This document shows positions 34,534-43,647 of a stretch of DNA of 64,000 nt, in pieces. How positions within the stretch are numbered: the first letter of the stretch is position 1; each line of letters begins with the position of its first letter. Below the pieces are notes generated by a model. It ran no database searches. It was given only the letters and a program-made list of their open reading frames with translations, and was not told the DNA's origin. The DNA is from Lentzea guizhouensis. Lineage in GTDB: Bacteria; Actinomycetota; Actinomycetes; Mycobacteriales; Pseudonocardiaceae. The DNA lies in NCBI RefSeq assembly GCF_001701025.1, contig NZ_CP016793.1:9486001-9550000 (forward strand). Reading direction: 5' to 3'. The position numbers and the translations under genes were made by a program.

Positions 34534-35385
34534 TCAGAGCAGGGTGCGCAACTCCCGCACGAGCTCATCAGGCGCTTCCTCGGCCACGTGGTGCCCGGAC
34601 TCGATGGGACGCACACGGACGTCATCGGCCCATTCGCTCCAGATGCCGGGCAGGTCGTCGTAGAGCTCGCCCAGGTCGTCCTTCGTCGACCACAACGCCA
34701 GCACCGGACACGCGATCTTGCGCCCGTTCGCCAGGTCCTCGTCGTCGTGCGCGCGGTCGACCTCCAGCCCGGCCCGGTAGTCACCGCACATCGCGTGGAC
34801 CGTGTCGCGGTCGTTGATGGCGCGCTGGTAGTCCGCCCAGTTCTCCACGCCCATGACCGCCGGCGTGTCCCGGTACCGCCCGCCGTACCAGAGCCCGGGG
34901 TCCTGGCTGATCATCGCCGCCGCCAGGTCCTGCTGCGCCAGGAAGAACCAGTGGTACCAGGCCTTCGCGAACCGCGCGTCGGCCCGCGCCAGGTGCGCCC
35001 CGATCGGCAGCCCGTCGAGCACCGCCAGCCGCGTGACGCGGTCCGGGTGGTCGAGCGCGAGCCTGATCGCGGCCGCCGCACCCCGGTCGTGCCCGACCAC
35101 CGCGAACCGCTCGTGCCCCAGCTCGTCCATGAGCTTGACGAAGTCCCGCGCCATCGCCCGCTTCGAGTAGTCGCCCGGCTTGCTCGACTCGCCGTACCCG
35201 CGCAGGTCAGGACACACCACCATGTGGTCCGTCGCCAGCAGCGGCGCAACTCGGTGCCAGGTCGTGTGCGTGCGGGGATGCCCGTGCAGCAGGAGGACCG
35301 GCGGCCCTGCACCACCGGTCCTCACCCGCAGCACTGCCTCACCGACGTCGATGCGGCGCAACGAGAATCCCTCGAACACCTGCAC
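34534..35385 (-). CDS. Alpha/beta hydrolase, haloacetate-dehalogenase-like
   Basis: A 283-residue hydrolase very like haloacetate/fluoroacetate dehalogenases. It keeps the HGHPRTHTTWHRVAP oxyanion region, nucleophile Asp100 in GHDRGA with Arg101, the halide-pocket pair His145-Trp146 in WYHWFF, MCGDYRAG, and His265 in ESGHHVAEEAP. The second carboxylate-binding Arg, which follows as DRGAR in known fluoroacetate dehalogenases, is Ala here (DRGAA). It may therefore act on another substrate, such as an epoxide or ester. GTG at 35385. It follows the beta-propeller gene by 28 bases and is likely co-transcribed. Confidence 0.85.
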   Translation of the reverse strand: MQVFEGFSLRRIDVGEAVLRVRTGGAGPPVLLLHGHPRTHTTWHRVAPLLATDHMVVCPDLRGYGESSKPGDYSKRAMARDFVKLMDELGHERFAVVGHDRGAAAAIRLALDHPDRVTRLAVLDGLPIGAHLARADARFAKAWYHWFFLAQQDLAAAMISQDPGLWYGGRYRDTPAVMGVENWADYQRAINDRDTVHAMCGDYRAGLEVDRAHDDEDLANGRKIACPVLALWSTKDDLGELYDDLPGIWSEWADDVRVRPIESGHHVAEEAPDELVRELRTLL

Positions 35386-35413
35386 TGGTTGCCCGGCAGG
35401 CGTGAAGCGGAAA

Positions 35414-36415
35414 CTAAATCCGCCCCACTCGTCCCTTCTCCCCCGCCGCCCAGCACGTGTGCCCGGCGCAGTCCACGGTGTCGAAGCTCCCGGTGTCCGC
35501 CACCCGCCAGCTCTTGCCGTCCTTGCTCACGTCCGTCCCCGACGGGCCGACCGCCACCAGCCCGTTGCCCCGGTAGGCGATCCCCGACCGGTAGCCCACC
35601 GGAGCTTTGGTGCCGGCCACCCAGCCCTTTTTGTCGTAGGTCGCGAACGCGGGCGTCGGATCCGTCGGCTTCAGGTAGTCACCCCCGATCGCCACACCCC
35701 GCCACGGCGTCTTGAACGCCACCGCGAACACCCCGGCCGCCTCCCCTGACGGCAACGGCACCTCACTCGCCCGCCACGACCGGCCGCCGTCCCTCGACTC
35801 CAGCACCCGTGCCTTCGCGCCGCCGCCGGTCGCGATCCACGCGTGGTTCCCGCTCGTCGTCACACACTGCCCACTGGCCGCGAACGCGAACTCCCCCGGC
35901 AACGCCTCCGGCATCCCCTTGGTGTCGTCGACGTGCCACGACCTGCCGCCGTCCCACGTCCGGAGCACCCGGAACTTCCCGTCGACCGGATCGCTCAACG
36001 CCAGCCCGCGGAACCGGTCGAAGAAGGCCACGCAGTCGTAGAACGCCTTCGGGTCGGTGTTGCGGAACTCCTCGTGCCAGGACTTCCCGCCATCCGAGGT
36101 CCGGTAGATCCGCGACGCCTCCCCTTCACCGATCGACAACGCCACCGCGTTGCGCGCGTCGAAGGCCTCGATGTCGCGGAAGTCCAGCGTGGCGGTGTCC
36201 GGCGGCGCCACGGACTCCCACGACCGCCCACCGTTCGTGGTGCGCAGGACGGTGCCCTTCGAGCCGCTGACCCACGCGACCTGCCCGTTGACGGCGGACA
36301 ACCCACGCAGCCGCGCGTCCGTCCCAGTCGGTTTGAGCTCCCAGTAGCCCTCCGAGGCCGCCGCGACCCCAGGCAGAACCAGAAAAGCGGCGAGTGCCGC
36401 CGCGATGATCCTCAT
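35414..36415 (-). CDS. Secreted BNR/Ycf48-like beta-propeller protein
   Basis: A 333-residue secreted protein. Residues 1-20 are a signal peptide ending VAAA. The rest is made of repeats with five Asp-box motifs (TNGGRSW, SDGGKSW, WDGGRSW, RDGGRSW, KDGKSW), a beta-propeller of the sialidase-like or Ycf48 type. No sialidase catalytic residues are apparent, so it is probably a binding scaffold. Two pairs of cysteines may form disulfides. ATG at 36415. A LacI-like palindromic site lies 21 bases upstream. It is divergent from the giant GHKL ATPase. Confidence 0.85.
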   Translation of the reverse strand: MRIIAAALAAFLVLPGVAAASEGYWELKPTGTDARLRGLSAVNGQVAWVSGSKGTVLRTTNGGRSWESVAPPDTATLDFRDIEAFDARNAVALSIGEGEASRIYRTSDGGKSWHEEFRNTDPKAFYDCVAFFDRFRGLALSDPVDGKFRVLRTWDGGRSWHVDDTKGMPEALPGEFAFAASGQCVTTSGNHAWIATGGGAKARVLESRDGGRSWRASEVPLPSGEAAGVFAVAFKTPWRGVAIGGDYLKPTDPTPAFATYDKKGWVAGTKAPVGYRSGIAYRGNGLVAVGPSGTDVSKDGKSWRVADTGSFDTVDCAGHTCWAAGEKGRVGRI

Positions 36416-36435
36416 GCCGACACTCTCGCCGAGCA

Positions 36436-36449
36436 CGGGAGCGCTTCCT
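36436..36449. promoter_or_regulatory. Possible LacI-family operator
   Basis: CGGGAGCGCTTCCT shares GGGAGCGCT and 11 of 14 positions with the CebR box seen upstream of the GH64 gene. It lies 21 bases before the start of the secreted beta-propeller gene, within its likely promoter. The match is weaker than the GH64 site. Confidence 0.4.
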
Positions 36450-36536
36450 ACCCGCCGATCGGCGTGATGCGGCTGAACGGGTGACCCCGTGCGTCGTTGC
36501 GGCACGACAGCACCCCGGCCGAACGAAGATCTCCCC

Positions 36537-39500
36537 ATGCCGGACAGCGACCAGCGCCATCTGATCGGAGTTGACACGCCGCGGCGCTCGCTCGGTGAGA
36601 TCGCGCAACAGCACCCGTGGTGGACTGCCGCGAGCGAACACCTGGACGGGTACCGAAAGCTGCGGTCCGCTGTGCTGGCGGTGGTCCACCGGCTCGCCGG
36701 GCGGTGGGAGGACGACCGGATCTCCCAGCCGTGGCACGACCCCGCGTTCGCCGAGCGGTTCACGACCCGCGTCCGCTGGGTCACCGAACGTCTCCTCACG
36801 CCGGCGAACCTCCGCCTGTCCGAGGTCGAAACGGCCCTGCTGGTGGTGTTCCCCTACCTGCACCAGGCGTTCTGGGCACAGCAGGCGGCAACCGCGCTGC
36901 GCGGCACCGATCCCGCGACCGCGGCCTTCACACCGGAAGGCGACCTGCGCGACTTCAGCGCGTTCGTGGCCGAGCACGGCACGTTGCACCGCCGGGGCAC
37001 CCGTGCCTTCGCCGCCGGCGAGCCTGCCGCGCACAGCATCGCGTGGTGGCTGTTTCACCAGTGGCTCGTGCGCAGGCCGGAGAGCTACCGCACAGAAGAC
37101 CTGGCCGCCCTCCTGCCCGCGCAGCTGCCCGAGCCACTGCGCTCGGTGCTGGACCCCGAGCGGCTGCTGGAGCTGATGCGGGTGGTTCAGATCGATCCCG
37201 CGTTCCTGCGCCGCGCCGACCGCGGGACGACGTTGCGGAGCGTCGCGCACATCGCGAGCAGCAGCGAGTTCGAGGAAGACCTGCGCGAGCAGCTCCTCGG
37301 GTACCTCCTGGTGTTCGCCTACCGCACGGCGATCGACCCGATGGTGCTGCCGCGCGACATCTTCATCCACCTCGGCATCGACGACGGGGTCGTCCCGCGG
37401 GAGGTGCTGGCTTCGATCAGCAGAGCCAGCTGGCGCGGTACCCGCACCCGTGCGCTCACCGCCGTGTGCACCCACCCCGCCACAGCACTCGCGTTGCGCG
37501 AACAGGCCGGCTCGGTCGACGCACTGCTCATCGAGATCGGCCTGGCCGCCGAAGAGTCCGACTCCCTCCGCTCCGCGCTGGAGGGGATGCCCGTGCACGC
37601 CACGGCCGGCGGCGTCGCGATGGCCGCGGGCGGTGAACCCGGCCACGCGCCGGTCGCGCTGGGGCACCGGTTCCGCCTCGCCGACGACCGGATCCAGGAC
37701 CTGCTGATGGGTGAGCAGCTCTACGGCACCCCTGAGCTGGCCGTCCGCGAGCTCTACCAGAACGCGCTCGACGCGTGCCGCTACCGCCGGGCGCGGACCG
37801 CCTACCTGCGCAAGACCGGCGCCGACCTGCCGCACTGGGAAGGCGAGATCGACTTCCGCCAGCACGTGGTCGACGGCCGTCCCGTCCTCGACTGCACGGA
37901 CAACGGCATCGGAATGGGCGACCGCGAACTGGTCGACGTGTTCGCACGCGCGGGGATCAAGTTCACCGACCTGCCCGAGTACGTCGAGGAGAAGGCGCTC
38001 TGGACCACCGAGGGCATCGAGTCGTTCCCCAACAGCAAGTTCGGCGTGGGTGTGCTCAGCTACTTCATGCTGGCCGACGAGATCACGGTGACGACCTGCC
38101 GGCTCGACCGCGCCGGCCGCCCCGGACGGCTGCTCGAGGCGCACATCGCCGGGCCGGAAGCGTTGTTCCGGGTGCGCGATCTCGGGCCAGGCACACAGGC
38201 GGGCACCGTCACGCGCCTGCACCTGCGGTCACCGGAGCCCACCAGGCCGTTGCGGTGCACCGAGCTGTTGCGCCGGGTGCTGTGGGTCAGTGAGTTCCGG
38301 GTGACGTCGCAGGACAGGAGCGGTGAGCAGATCTGGTTGCCCGACCAGCTGTCCACCATGGCACCGATCGGCACCGACGACGCACTCGAGCAGGGCGCGC
38401 GCCGAAAAGCGAATCTGGTCCTTCCCACGCCGAACGGCAGAGTCTGGTGGTGCGACACCACAGGCGCGGTGCTCGCCGACGGCATATGGGCGGGCACGAC
38501 GACGTTCGGCGCGGTCGTGAACCTCAGCGGCCACGACGCGCCGAGGCTGACCGTTGACCGCAGGAAGATCATCGACCTCGACCGCCCGCTTGTTCAGCGG
38601 CTCCTCATGGACGCGATTCCGACGTTGCTGCAGGCTTCACCTTCGCCCCTGTCCCACGGCTGGCTGGCGAACATCCTCGACGACGACGATGCCGACGACA
38701 ACAACAATGCGCGGCTGGCCGACGAGATCTGTGAACGCGCGATCGAGGCGAGGTACCGGCCGTGGCGGATCGGTGGGATCGAAATGCCGATCGAGGTCGT
38801 CGGCTGTTTCTCCGAGGACGCGGCGATGCTGGCCGGCAGCGGACAGAACTTCCCGACCTGGAGCGCCCGCACCAGGCGCTGGAGGCTGGCGGCTTGGCTG
38901 CGTGCCAACGCAGGACCGGGAGATGCGACGGATGACGTCGTGCCGGCACGACCTTCGGACAAGCTGCTGATCAACGAGCTGAGAGACGAGGCGCCGCACC
39001 TCGGCGAAGTGCTCGCGGCGGCGTTCAGGATGGAGCGAACTCCAGCGGAGGTCGTGGCAAGAGCGGCTGAGCTGGACTACCCGGTCGGCGAGCTCGGCGT
39101 GCTGCCGGCCGAAGCGAGGAAGACCGACAGGCACCTGCTCGACACGTCCATGCAGCCAGACGGCCGGTACTTGCGAGCGGAGGAGGACGTACCGCACGAC
39201 CACGTCATCACCGCAGCAGCGGAGACCGGGTTGTCACCTCAAGCCGTGACCACACGCCTGCACGAGCTGGGCTACCGGGTGCCCACCGCCGACCGGTTGC
39301 CCACCGAGGTGCACCCGTCCGACGACATACTGGTCAACCCGTTGTTCTGGGGCGATCCGATCTCGCTCGGCGAACCGGTGCCCGTCCCGTCCGTCATGGT
39401 CGCCGCCGCCAGGACCGGCAAGACGCCCGCGGAGGTGGCCCGTCGTCTCCGCGAGCTCGGATACGAGCCTCCCGGTCCGGACGAGCTGCCTCCGCACACC

Positions 39501-40715
39501 GACGGGCGGGATCAGGTCGTGTTCGTCGGACGGAGGTGGCCGAACGGCGAGTTCGTCGAGGATCCGGTTCCGCTGCTGCACATCGTGCTCTCCGCAATCG
39601 AGAGCGGGCAGTCACCGGCCCAGGTCGCGGCCAGGCTCGCCGCCGCAGGCTTCGAGGTGCCACCCACCTCCGACCTGCCGGTCCTCACCGAGTCGGACGT
39701 CAGCCTCACCCGTGTCCACGACCCGACAACGCTGTTCAAGAGCGTGCACCACGATGAGGTGACCGATCTGGGGCACGTGCTCGCCGTCGCGTTCAAGTCG
39801 GGGCGACCGCCCCGACTCGTCGCCCGGCGGCTGGCTGAGCTCGGCTACACCCCTCCGGCCGCTGCCGCGGTCCCGGCGTCGGTCAGGGCGGACGACCTGG
39901 TGCTCGCCTGCACGACGATCGGTGCCGACCACGAGTACGAGCGGAAGGCCAAGTACCGCCCGTGGCTGCCCACCGGTCAGCGGATCTCGTTCCAGCGCGT
40001 GCTGATCGCGGCGGCCAAGACCGGTCGCACGCCGGGCGACGTCGCCGGACGGCTGGGCGAACTCGGCTTCGAGGTGCCCCAGGCCAACTGGGCCGAGAGC
40101 GAGGTCACGCCGCACGACCTGGTCCTGCTCAGTCACGCCCTGAACGGCAAACCGCCCTGGCTGGACGCCGACGACCCGGCTCTGGTCCGCACAGACCTGA
40201 CGGTTCCGGTCGGACACGTGCTCGCGGCGGCGGCCGAGCTCGGCAAGCCTCCGCAGGACGTGGCGGAGCGACTGCGCCGGCTCGGCCTGCGCACCGAGCA
40301 AGCGGAGCTGCCCGCGAAGGTGGGTCCGCTCGACGCGCGACTGCTGGTCCGTCAACCTGCAGCCTGGTCGCGAAAGGACGGTCGGGATCACGAGTTCCAG
40401 CGAGTCGGCACGTCCACGCCCGCCGACGTGCAACACCTGCTGTTCGCGGCGGGGACGACCGGGTTGCCCCCGGCGGAGGTGGCGATGCGGCTGGTCGGTC
40501 TGGGAGTTCCGGTCGTGGCCGGGGACCGGTTGCCGAGCTCGGTCGACGAGATCGATCTGAGGCTGTTGCGGCACAGGTGGGACGCGGAGCCCTACCAGGC
40601 GTTCGACACCAGCTTCCCGCGAGCCCAGGTGCTGCCGGCGGCGTACCACACCCGCCTGACCCCCGGTGAGGTCATCAACCGCTTGGAACGGCTCGGGTTC
40701 ACCCTCGACACGTGA
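36537..40715 (+). CDS. Giant GHKL/Hsp90-type ATPase with nine C-terminal repeats
   Basis: A 1392-residue cytoplasmic protein (ATG 36537; a GTG at 36489 is also in frame). Residues 1-390 are mostly helical, with a core (LSEVETALLVVFPYLHQAF) that may be a degenerate HD fold. Residues 395-700 are an Hsp90-like GHKL ATPase: N-box Glu405 and Asn409 in ELYQNALDACRYR, G1 DNGIGMGD at 455, G2 FGVGVLSYF at 502, and LTVDRRKI near 670. Residues 820-1392 are nine repeats of about 64 residues, each with a helix pair AAA..G..P..VA.RL.ELGY..P. I recall related HD-GHKL-wHTH proteins among predicted actinobacterial conflict systems. No partner effector is adjacent. Function unknown. Confidence 0.85.
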   Translation: MPDSDQRHLIGVDTPRRSLGEIAQQHPWWTAASEHLDGYRKLRSAVLAVVHRLAGRWEDDRISQPWHDPAFAERFTTRVRWVTERLLTPANLRLSEVETALLVVFPYLHQAFWAQQAATALRGTDPATAAFTPEGDLRDFSAFVAEHGTLHRRGTRAFAAGEPAAHSIAWWLFHQWLVRRPESYRTEDLAALLPAQLPEPLRSVLDPERLLELMRVVQIDPAFLRRADRGTTLRSVAHIASSSEFEEDLREQLLGYLLVFAYRTAIDPMVLPRDIFIHLGIDDGVVPREVLASISRASWRGTRTRALTAVCTHPATALALREQAGSVDALLIEIGLAAEESDSLRSALEGMPVHATAGGVAMAAGGEPGHAPVALGHRFRLADDRIQDLLMGEQLYGTPELAVRELYQNALDACRYRRARTAYLRKTGADLPHWEGEIDFRQHVVDGRPVLDCTDNGIGMGDRELVDVFARAGIKFTDLPEYVEEKALWTTEGIESFPNSKFGVGVLSYFMLADEITVTTCRLDRAGRPGRLLEAHIAGPEALFRVRDLGPGTQAGTVTRLHLRSPEPTRPLRCTELLRRVLWVSEFRVTSQDRSGEQIWLPDQLSTMAPIGTDDALEQGARRKANLVLPTPNGRVWWCDTTGAVLADGIWAGTTTFGAVVNLSGHDAPRLTVDRRKIIDLDRPLVQRLLMDAIPTLLQASPSPLSHGWLANILDDDDADDNNNARLADEICERAIEARYRPWRIGGIEMPIEVVGCFSEDAAMLAGSGQNFPTWSARTRRWRLAAWLRANAGPGDATDDVVPARPSDKLLINELRDEAPHLGEVLAAAFRMERTPAEVVARAAELDYPVGELGVLPAEARKTDRHLLDTSMQPDGRYLRAEEDVPHDHVITAAAETGLSPQAVTTRLHELGYRVPTADRLPTEVHPSDDILVNPLFWGDPISLGEPVPVPSVMVAAARTGKTPAEVARRLRELGYEPPGPDELPPHTDGRDQVVFVGRRWPNGEFVEDPVPLLHIVLSAIESGQSPAQVAARLAAAGFEVPPTSDLPVLTESDVSLTRVHDPTTLFKSVHHDEVTDLGHVLAVAFKSGRPPRLVARRLAELGYTPPAAAAVPASVRADDLVLACTTIGADHEYERKAKYRPWLPTGQRISFQRVLIAAAKTGRTPGDVAGRLGELGFEVPQANWAESEVTPHDLVLLSHALNGKPPWLDADDPALVRTDLTVPVGHVLAAAAELGKPPQDVAERLRRLGLRTEQAELPAKVGPLDARLLVRQPAAWSRKDGRDHEFQRVGTSTPADVQHLLFAAGTTGLPPAEVAMRLVGLGVPVVAGDRLPSSVDEIDLRLLRHRWDAEPYQAFDTSFPRAQVLPAAYHTRLTPGEVINRLERLGFTLDT
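39000..40712 (+). repeat. Nine protein repeats (about 64 residues each)
   Basis: Copies begin near residues 822, then about every 60-75 residues to the C-terminus. Cores include VLAAAFRMERTPAEVVARA, VMVAAARTGKTPAEVARRL, VLIAAAKTGRTPGDVAGRL and VLPAAYHTRLTPGEVINRL. The helix-turn-helix-like core is followed by LGY.(V/P)P and a variable 30-residue linker rich in Asp, Leu and Val. Copies differ at the DNA level, so the array is old rather than a recent expansion. The last copy is cut short at LGFTLDT. Confidence 0.85.
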
Positions 40716-40755
40716 CGGGGCGACGAGTTCGCGAAGAAGCCCGCCGCCCTGTCAC
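40712..40755. terminator. Hairpin between convergent giant ATPase gene and pafA
   Basis: GTGACGGGGCG (40712-40722), which includes the stop codon of the giant gene, pairs with CGCCCTGTCAC (40745-40755) with one G-T wobble. It lies in the 48-base space before the pafA stop and could end both transcripts. Confidence 0.6.
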
Positions 40756-40763
40756 CAGAAGTC

Positions 40764-42122
40764 CTACAGCGACGAAATGAGCCTTTCCACGCGCTCGTCC
40801 ACCGCCCGGAACGGGTCCTTGCACAGCACCGTCCGCTGCGCCTGGTCGTTCAGCTTCAGGTGCACCCAGTCGACGGTGAAGTCCCGCCCGGCCGCCTGCG
40901 CCGCCGCGATGAAGTCACCGCGCAGCTTGGCGCGGGTCGTCTGCGGCGGGGTGTCCTTCGCGGCCTCGATCTCGCCGTCGTCGGTCACCCGTTCGACCTG
41001 GCCCTTGCGCTGCAGCAGGTCGAACACGCCGCGGCCGCGCCGGATGTCGTGGTAGGCGAGGTCGAGCTGGGCGATGCGCGGGTTGGAGAGGTCCATGTTG
41101 TGCTTGGCCATGTACCGCTCCATCAGGCGGTTCTTGATGGCCCAGTCGATCTCGCGGTCGATCTTCGAGAGGTCCTGCGACTCGACGGCGTCGAGCGTGC
41201 GGCCCCACAGTTCGAGGACGCGCTGCGCCATCGGGTCCGGGGAGCGCTTGGCGACGTGTTCGACGGCCTTCTCGTAGTACTCGCGCTGGATGTCGAGCGC
41301 GGAGGCTTCCTTGCCGCCGGCCAGGCGGACGGTGCGGCGGCCCGTCAGGTCGTGGGAGATCTCGCGGATGGCGCGGATCGGGTTGTCCAGGGAGAAGTCG
41401 CGGAACTGGACGCCCTGTTCGATCATCTCCAGCACCAGGTTGGCGCTGCCGACCTTGAGCAGCGTGGTGACCTCGGACATGTTCGAGTCGCCGACGATGA
41501 CGTGCAGGCGCCGGTAGCGTTCGGCGTCGGCGTGGGGCTCGTCGCGGGTGTTGATGATCGGGCGGGAGCGGGTGGTCGCGGAGGACACGCCCTCCCAGAT
41601 GTGCTCGGCGCGCTGGGAGAGGCAGTACACGGCGCCGCGCGGGGTCTGCAGGACCTTGCCCGCACCGCAGATCAGCTGGCGCGTGACCAGGAAGGGCAGC
41701 AGGACGTCGGCGATGCGGGAGAACTCGCCGGCGCGCGCGACCAGGTAGTTCTCGTGGCAGCCGTAGGAGTTGCCGGCCGAGTCGGTGTTGTTCTTGAACA
41801 GGAAGATGTCGCCGCCGATGCCCTCGTCGGCCAGTCGGCGTTCCGCGTCGACGAGCAGGTCCTCGAGGATCCGCTCGCCCGCCTTGTCGTGCGTGACCAG
41901 CTGGGCCAGGTCGTCGCATTCGGCCGTGGCGTACTCCGGGTGCGAGCCGACGTCCAGGTAGAGCCGTGAGCCGTTGCGCAGGAAGACGTTGGACGAGCGT
42001 CCCCAGGAGACGACCCGGCGGAACAAGTACCGCGCGACCTCGTCCGGGGACAGACGACGCTGCCCGTGGAAGGTGCAGGTCACCCCGAATTCTGTCTCAA
42101 TGCCGAAGATCCGCCGCTGCAT
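40764..42122 (-). CDS. pafA: Pup--protein ligase PafA
   Basis: A 452-residue carboxylate-amine ligase related to glutamine synthetase. It phosphorylates the C-terminal Glu of Pup and joins it to a substrate lysine. Visible active-site elements are Glu9 in GIETEFG, catalytic Asp57 in [13 protein letters not shown] and the nucleotide-binding [17 protein letters not shown]. The C-terminal domain (from about 400) contains [17 protein letters not shown] at 42122. It is separated from pafB by a 6.3 kb insert and from prcA by an 8.6 kb insert, unlike the compact order in mycobacteria. Confidence 0.97.
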   Translation of the reverse strand: MQRRIFGIETEFGVTCTFHGQRRLSPDEVARYLFRRVVSWGRSSNVFLRNGSRLYLDVGSHPEYATAECDDLAQLVTHDKAGERILEDLLVDAERRLADEGIGGDIFLFKNNTDSAGNSYGCHENYLVARAGEFSRIADVLLPFLVTRQLICGAGKVLQTPRGAVYCLSQRAEHIWEGVSSATTRSRPIINTRDEPHADAERYRRLHVIVGDSNMSEVTTLLKVGSANLVLEMIEQGVQFRDFSLDNPIRAIREISHDLTGRRTVRLAGGKEASALDIQREYYEKAVEHVAKRSPDPMAQRVLELWGRTLDAVESQDLSKIDREIDWAIKNRLMERYMAKHNMDLSNPRIAQLDLAYHDIRRGRGVFDLLQRKGQVERVTDDGEIEAAKDTPPQTTRAKLRGDFIAAAQAAGRDFTVDWVHLKLNDQAQRTVLCKDPFRAVDERVERLISSL

Positions 42123-42181
42123 CCCTCAACAGTAGGCGACTCGCAGGCGGAGCAGGGTGATCCGTTCGGGCGGCGCGCCGG

Positions 42182-43603
42182 TTGCGGTTTAGTGTCGGAG
42201 GCGTGTGGAAACGAGTCAGCGCGCTCGACAAGAAGCTCATGAGCTCCTCCGCCAACCTGCCTCCGAGCAGGCTCGACAGGGGTTTGAAGCGACTCTCGAA
42301 AGCCGCCAACCACAGCGTGCTGTGGTTCGTCATCGCAGGCATTCTGGCAACGGGCAAAGGCCCCTTGCGACGAGGTGCGCTGAGGGGGCTCGCGGCCATC
42401 GCCGGGGCTTCTACCAGCGCGAACCTGGTCGGCAAGTCGTTGTTCCCGCGACGCAGGCCCGCCGCGGACCTGCTCGCGCTCGACCGCAGGCTGTCACGCC
42501 GGCCGACGTCCTCGTCGTTCCCCTCGGGGCACGCCGCGTCGGCCGCCGCTTTCGCCACGGCGGTGGCGCTGGAATCGCCCGGAGCGGGCGCTGTGATGGC
42601 TCCGATCGCGGCCGCCGTGGCTTACTCACGCGTGCACACGGGCGTTCACTGGCCGACCGATGTGGCGGCCGGTGCGGCGGTGGGCGTGGGTGCCGCGTAT
42701 CTCACGCGCCGGTGGTGGCCCATCGGGATGCACGAGCCCGCCTCCGCCTACGAGCACGCCGACCTGACGCCGTTGCAGGAGGGCGACGGCCTGGTCGTGG
42801 TGGTGAACCCGAACTCGGGGCTCGGGCCCGACCCGACGCCGCAGATCATCGAGGAATGGCCGAAAGCGCAGGTCGTGGGCATCGAGAAGCTCGACTCGCT
42901 GCCGGACGCGAAGGCGCTCGGCGTGGCGGGCGGCGACGGCACGGTGGCCGCGGTGGCCTCGATCGCCGCCGAACACGACCTGCCGATGGTGCTCGTCCCG
43001 TCCGGCACGTTGAACCACTTCGCACGCGACGTCGGCATCACCGGTCTGCACGACACGGCGCAGGCGGTCGCGGACGGCGTCGGCGTGCGGGTGGACCTCG
43101 CGCAGGTCAACGACCAGTGGTTCGTCAACACGGCGTCGCTGGGCGGCTACCCGGACATGGTGCGGCTGCGGGAGAAGCTGGAGAAGCGCTGGGGCAAGTG
43201 GCCTGCGGCCGGGATGGCGCTGTTCCGCGTGCTGCAGCGCGCCAAGCCGCTGGACATCACCATCGACGGCGAGAAGCACCTCGTGTGGCTGCTGTTCGTG
43301 GGCAACGGGCCGTACCGGCCGAAGGGGTTCGCGCCCACGATGCGCCCGCGGCTGGACGACGGTCTGCTCGACGTCCGGTACGTCCGGGCGGACCGGAGGT
43401 ACTCGCGCACGAGGTTCTTCCTGGGTGCACTGCTCGGGGCCCTCGAACACTCGCGCATGTACAAGCACTTCGAGGTCGCCTCGTTGGACGTCGAGGTGCA
43501 CGGGGCGCCGATCTCGATCGCGACCGACGGTGAGGTGCGCGAGCGGGCCAACCACTTCAAGTTCCGTTCGCGGGCGGCAGCTCTCGGCATCTACCGGCCG
43601 TAG
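42182..43603 (+). CDS. PAP2 phosphatase fused to diacylglycerol-type lipid kinase
   Basis: A 473-residue two-domain enzyme. Residues 1-180 are a PAP2 phosphatase with KSLFPRRRP, PSGHAAS and SRVHTGVHWPTD (the three acid-phosphatase motifs) over several membrane helices. Residues 195-473 are a lipid kinase with GGDGT and PSGTLNHFA. Such bifunctional phosphatase/kinases occur in actinobacteria, and the pair of activities could interconvert lipid phosphates such as polyprenol or diacylglycerol phosphate. TTG 42182 is the longest start; a GTG at 42203 is possible but its GGAGG is too close. It is divergent from pafA. Confidence 0.9.
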   Translation: MRFSVGGVWKRVSALDKKLMSSSANLPPSRLDRGLKRLSKAANHSVLWFVIAGILATGKGPLRRGALRGLAAIAGASTSANLVGKSLFPRRRPAADLLALDRRLSRRPTSSSFPSGHAASAAAFATAVALESPGAGAVMAPIAAAVAYSRVHTGVHWPTDVAAGAAVGVGAAYLTRRWWPIGMHEPASAYEHADLTPLQEGDGLVVVVNPNSGLGPDPTPQIIEEWPKAQVVGIEKLDSLPDAKALGVAGGDGTVAAVASIAAEHDLPMVLVPSGTLNHFARDVGITGLHDTAQAVADGVGVRVDLAQVNDQWFVNTASLGGYPDMVRLREKLEKRWGKWPAAGMALFRVLQRAKPLDITIDGEKHLVWLLFVGNGPYRPKGFAPTMRPRLDDGLLDVRYVRADRRYSRTRFFLGALLGALEHSRMYKHFEVASLDVEVHGAPISIATDGEVRERANHFKFRSRAAALGIYRP

Positions 43604-43608
43604 CAAGT

Positions 43609-43625
43609 GTTCGACATTGTCGAAC
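43609..43625. promoter_or_regulatory. GylR-type operator 1
   Basis: GTTCGACATTGTCGAAC is a perfect 17-base palindrome 22 bases before the IclR-family gene. Its twin, with only the central base changed (A for T), lies before glpK. This is the strongest evidence that the regulator controls itself and glycerol use. Confidence 0.8.
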
Positions 43626-43647
43626 GGTCGCAGCTAGAGTGGCGTGC

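Noticed and set aside
43609..43625. Reading the GTTCGACATTGTCGAAC palindrome as a LexA box
   Set aside because: The arm order is reversed (GTTCGA outside, TCGAAC second), and the identical twin before glpK fits an IclR-family operator.
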